In this document: positions 6,375-7,959 of the stretch, piece after piece
Layout of the letters: every line of letters starts with the position of its first letter
How positions within the stretch are numbered: position 1 is the first letter of the stretch
Assembly (NCBI GenBank): GCA_017848155.1
Contig: JAGAKC010000440.1
Span: forward strand, 1-7,959
Direction: 5' to 3'
DNA length: 7,959 bases
Origin: Oscillospiraceae bacterium
Lineage (GTDB): Bacteria > Bacillota > Clostridia > Oscillospirales > Ruminococcaceae
Made by a program: the position numbers and the translations under genes
Notes under the pieces: model-generated
Told to the model about the DNA's origin: nothing
What the model saw: the letters and a program-made list of their open reading frames with translations, nothing else
The model's database searches: none

Positions 6375-7406
6375 ATGGAAAAGATAAAAAACGTGGGAAA
6401 ATTAGTGCCGGGGTTTTCCCTTGCACTTGCAATAGCGGCGGTAGCAAAGCTGATAGAAAGCTTACTGCCTATTCATTTGATTGGTGCGTCGGTTATCGCG
6501 CTTTTCATCGGTATGATAATCAATCACTTCTGGAAACCGAATGAAATCTTCTCGGGCGGTCTGAAATTCACATCGAAGAAGATACTGAAATTCGCTATTA
6601 TTCTGCTTGGTGCAAGTCTTAATATCAGTATTGTGCTTGAAGTCGGAAAAATGTCATTGTGCGTTATGGTGTTTACGCTTTTCACCTGCTTTGGTATCGG
6701 GCATTTTGTCGGCAAGGCTCTGAAAATAAACTGGAAATTATCTAACCTCATTTCAGCAGGAACGGGTATTTGCGGAGGTTCGGCCATCGCGGCGATCGCT
6801 CCTGTTATTGACGCCGACGACAGCGATATTGCATACGCGATGTCTGCAACCTTTCTTTTTGATATGGCAATGATCGTGCTGTTTCCTATTATGGGACAGG
6901 CAATGGGACTATCGGATATGGCTTACGGATTATGGGCAGGCACAGCCGTAAACGATACATCAAGCGTTGTTGCGGCTGGGTATGCCTTTTCTGAAGCGGC
7001 AGGCGATTTTGCCACAATGGTAAAGCTCACCCGCACACTTTCCATTATCCCGACAGTTATCACCTTTGCTCTTATAAGCGCACATCTTAAACGCAAGGAA
7101 GCAGGTGCAAACGGCGAGGCAGTCAAAGCAAAGTTCAGCATTACAAAAATTATCCCTTGGTTCATTCTCGGTTTTTTAGCGCTTACTGTTATAAACAGCT
7201 TTGGTGTAATACCTACGGTAGTTTCTTCTGGAATGAAGGATGTAAGTAAGTTCCTTATGGTATCTGCACTTGCAGCAATCGGTCTGAACACTAGCTTCAA
7301 GGATATGAAGAAGTCAGGCTTTGCACCAATGCTTCACGGTTTCATTATCTCTGCACTCGTAGTTGTAGTTGCAATTGCTGTTGAATACTGTATGGGAATC
7401 GTTTAA
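6375..7406 (+). CDS. YeiH/UPF0324 family membrane protein (putative sulfate exporter family)
   Basis: A 343-aa hydrophobic protein with about ten predicted membrane segments, the usual length for UPF0324. Family hallmarks in order: IALFIGMIINHFW near 41-53, FAIILLGASLNI 73-84, GTGICGGSAIAAIAPVI 129-145, AGTAVNDTSSVVAAGYAF 188-205, KLTRTLSIIP 217-226, and AAIGLNTSFKDMKKSGFAP 300-318. AAGGAG (6363-6368) sits 6 nt before the ATG. It sits divergently beside a LysR gene, the same arrangement as E. coli yeiE-yeiH. The family is annotated as putative sulfate exporters from work on organosulfonate metabolism, but transport has seldom been shown directly, so the substrate here is inferred only. No sulfur-metabolism gene is in view to support it further. 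It is monocistronic, with a terminator about 30 bp downstream. Confidence 0.93.
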   Translation: MEKIKNVGKLVPGFSLALAIAAVAKLIESLLPIHLIGASVIALFIGMIINHFWKPNEIFSGGLKFTSKKILKFAIILLGASLNISIVLEVGKMSLCVMVFTLFTCFGIGHFVGKALKINWKLSNLISAGTGICGGSAIAAIAPVIDADDSDIAYAMSATFLFDMAMIVLFPIMGQAMGLSDMAYGLWAGTAVNDTSSVVAAGYAFSEAAGDFATMVKLTRTLSIIPTVITFALISAHLKRKEAGANGEAVKAKFSITKIIPWFILGFLALTVINSFGVIPTVVSSGMKDVSKFLMVSALAAIGLNTSFKDMKKSGFAPMLHGFIISALVVVVAIAVEYCMGIV

Positions 7407-7435
7407 ATCGACCATTGCATATAAAGCTCCGTATC

Positions 7436-7470
7436 AGCCGTTTGTGATTACAGTCACAGGCGGCTTTCTT
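7436..7470 (+). terminator. Rho-independent terminator of the yeiH-like gene
   Basis: A 12-pair stem (7436-7447 with 7454-7465), AGCCG at the base, includes two T-G pairs that work only in the plus orientation. It has a 6-nt loop and runs into TTTCTT. It begins 30 bp after the stop codon. Confidence 0.8.
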
Positions 7471-7483
7471 CGTTTCGTGAAGA

Positions 7484-7564
7484 TTTAACGATTACTTGAT
7501 TTTTTAACGATTACCCACTATTTAACGATTGCTCTAAAAATTCAGCAATCACTCCCATCGTTAA
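7484..7564. repeat. Short array of TTTAACGATTAC-like repeats
   Basis: Three 12-bp direct repeats start at 7484 (TTTAACGATTAC), 7503 (same) and 7521 (TTTAACGATTGC), at 19- and 18-bp steps. The core TTAACGAT returns inverted as ATCGTTAA at 7557-7564. The third copy also forms a hairpin, GATTGCT (7527-7533) with AGCAATC (7544-7550). The array lies between two convergent genes where no promoter is needed. Spacers are short and unlike CRISPR spacers. Confidence 0.65.
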
Positions 7565-7590
7565 TAATTCAGTTTGCTCTAAATAGCACA

Positions 7591-7622
7591 AAAATGCCAC
7601 AGCTTTGATGCTGTGGCATTTT
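7591..7622. terminator. Bidirectional terminator between convergent genes
   Basis: AAAATGCCACAGC (7591-7603) pairs perfectly over 13 bp with GCTGTGGCATTTT (7610-7622) around a 6-nt loop. The A-run and T-run at the base give a U-tract in both directions, fitting its place between the yeiH-like gene and the minus-strand hydrolase. Confidence 0.85.
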
Positions 7623-7635
7623 ATAGTTGATGTTC

Positions 7636-7663
7636 AGCAAATGGCTTGGTTGAGCCATTTGCT
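7636..7663. repeat. Perfect 11-bp hairpin next to the bidirectional terminator
   Basis: AGCAAATGGCT (7636-7646) and AGCCATTTGCT (7653-7663) are fully complementary around the 6-nt loop TGGTTG. No U-tract follows on either strand, so it is unlikely to terminate by itself. It lies in the 3' region of the minus-strand hydrolase transcript. Confidence 0.55.
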
Positions 7664-7698
7664 CGAATGGTAAAAAGTGATAAACAGCAAATTGTATC

Positions 7699-7746
7699 AA
7701 ATCTACCGTGTCACGTGGTCGTGTAAATAGTGGTCGGAATAGATTT
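7699..7746. repeat. Bulged inverted repeat just downstream of the hydrolase stop
   Basis: AAATCTACCG (7699-7708) pairs with CGG (7735-7737) and, after a 2-nt bulge, TAGATTT (7740-7746). A smaller CACG/CGTG hairpin is nested at 7712-7723. Only the plus strand carries a following T-run, opposite to the hydrolase transcript, so its function is unclear. Confidence 0.35.
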
Positions 7747-7760
7747 TTTGTTTGAATTGG

Positions 7761-7959
7761 TTACTTTTTATCAGGCTTTTCCGCAAACTTGCGGATTTCC
7801 TCTGCAATAATATCAGGCTCCTCAACGTGAATGTAATGTCCGCATTCAAGCAGGATATTTTCAACATTCCTGCCTGTATAACGTTCTGCAAGCGTCAGAT
7901 ATTTCTCGGGTTCACTTGGAAACATTACTGCCGCCATTTGTTTTGACGTAAAGAACAGC
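7761..7959 (-). CDS. Alpha/beta-hydrolase-like protein, C-terminal end (partial)
   Basis: A minus-strand frame runs in from the right edge (first full codon at 7958) for 65 residues to a TAA at 7761-7763. The sequence around LLECGHYIHVEEPDIIAEEIRKFAE matches the C-terminal end of alpha/beta-hydrolase fold enzymes: GHYIHVEEP has the catalytic histidine after G, then the typical H-x-E-x-P and a final amphipathic helix. The serine nucleophile and acid residues would lie off the window. Substrate cannot be judged from this fragment. Overlapping frames with ATG starts (minus 7703-7891, plus 7752-7946) lack such motifs and are shadows. The gene converges on the yeiH-like gene. Confidence 0.8.
   Translation of the reverse strand, partial: LFFTSKQMAAVMFPSEPEKYLTLAERYTGRNVENILLECGHYIHVEEPDIIAEEIRKFAEKPDKK

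Noticed and set aside
7484..7564. CRISPR-like array
   Set aside because: Repeats are only 12 bp with 6-7 bp between them, one copy is inverted, and no cas gene is present.
7703..7946. Two overlapping 62-64 codon frames at the right edge
   Set aside because: The third frame on the minus strand encodes the alpha/beta-hydrolase C-terminus with its GH-x-x-H-x-E-x-P motif, which explains the DNA better.

Overview
The window looks like chromosome from a gut-type Firmicute, most likely a Ruminococcus or other Oscillospiraceae-like Clostridium relative. This is inferred from strong AAGGAG ribosome binding sites, sigma-A type promoters, the style of the proteins (an XRE regulator next to paired ABC exporters with 'GLNGAGK(T/S)TFIKLL' Walker A motifs) and moderate GC content. 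No taxonomic marker gene is present, so the assignment is tentative.

Layout: (1) Positions ~31-357 (minus) hold no credible protein gene. They carry a full-consensus promoter (TTGACA, 17 bp, TATAAT), about 290 nt dense in complementary helices, and a Rho-independent terminator. I read this as a highly expressed structured non-coding RNA, or a long structured leader for a gene off the left edge. It is the most unusual item in the window. (2) Positions 370-4972 (minus) form a tight three-gene operon: an XRE-family regulator with an extra C-terminal sensor-like region, then two paralogous full-length ABC transporter half-molecules (each TMD-NBD) that probably pair as a heterodimeric exporter. 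A promoter with an overlapping small palindrome precedes the regulator. (3) Positions 4973-5397 are intergenic, with no supported gene and two marked hairpins. (4) Positions 5398-7406 hold a divergent pair: a LysR-type regulator (minus) and a YeiH/UPF0324 membrane protein (plus). They share a 113-bp intergenic region with two matching 17-bp inverted repeats, GATAA-N7-TTATC, exactly 31 bp apart centre to centre. (5) Positions 7407-7760 are a convergent intergenic region with an evident yeiH terminator, a short array of TTTAACGATTAC-like repeats, a perfect bidirectional terminator and two more hairpins. (6) Positions 7761-7959 (minus) hold the C-terminal end of an alpha/beta-hydrolase-like protein cut by the right edge.

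How the parts work together: the XRE/ABC operon looks like a self-regulated export or resistance module of unknown substrate. The LysR/YeiH pair has the same divergent arrangement as E. coli yeiE-yeiH, where the regulator belongs to the sulfur-responsive CysL/YeiE-type clade. Control of a putative anion (sulfite/sulfate-type) transporter by its divergent LysR protein is therefore the natural reading, but the substrate is not proven. The structured RNA sits immediately downstream of the ABC operon with its own promoter, so it appears to be an independent transcription unit.
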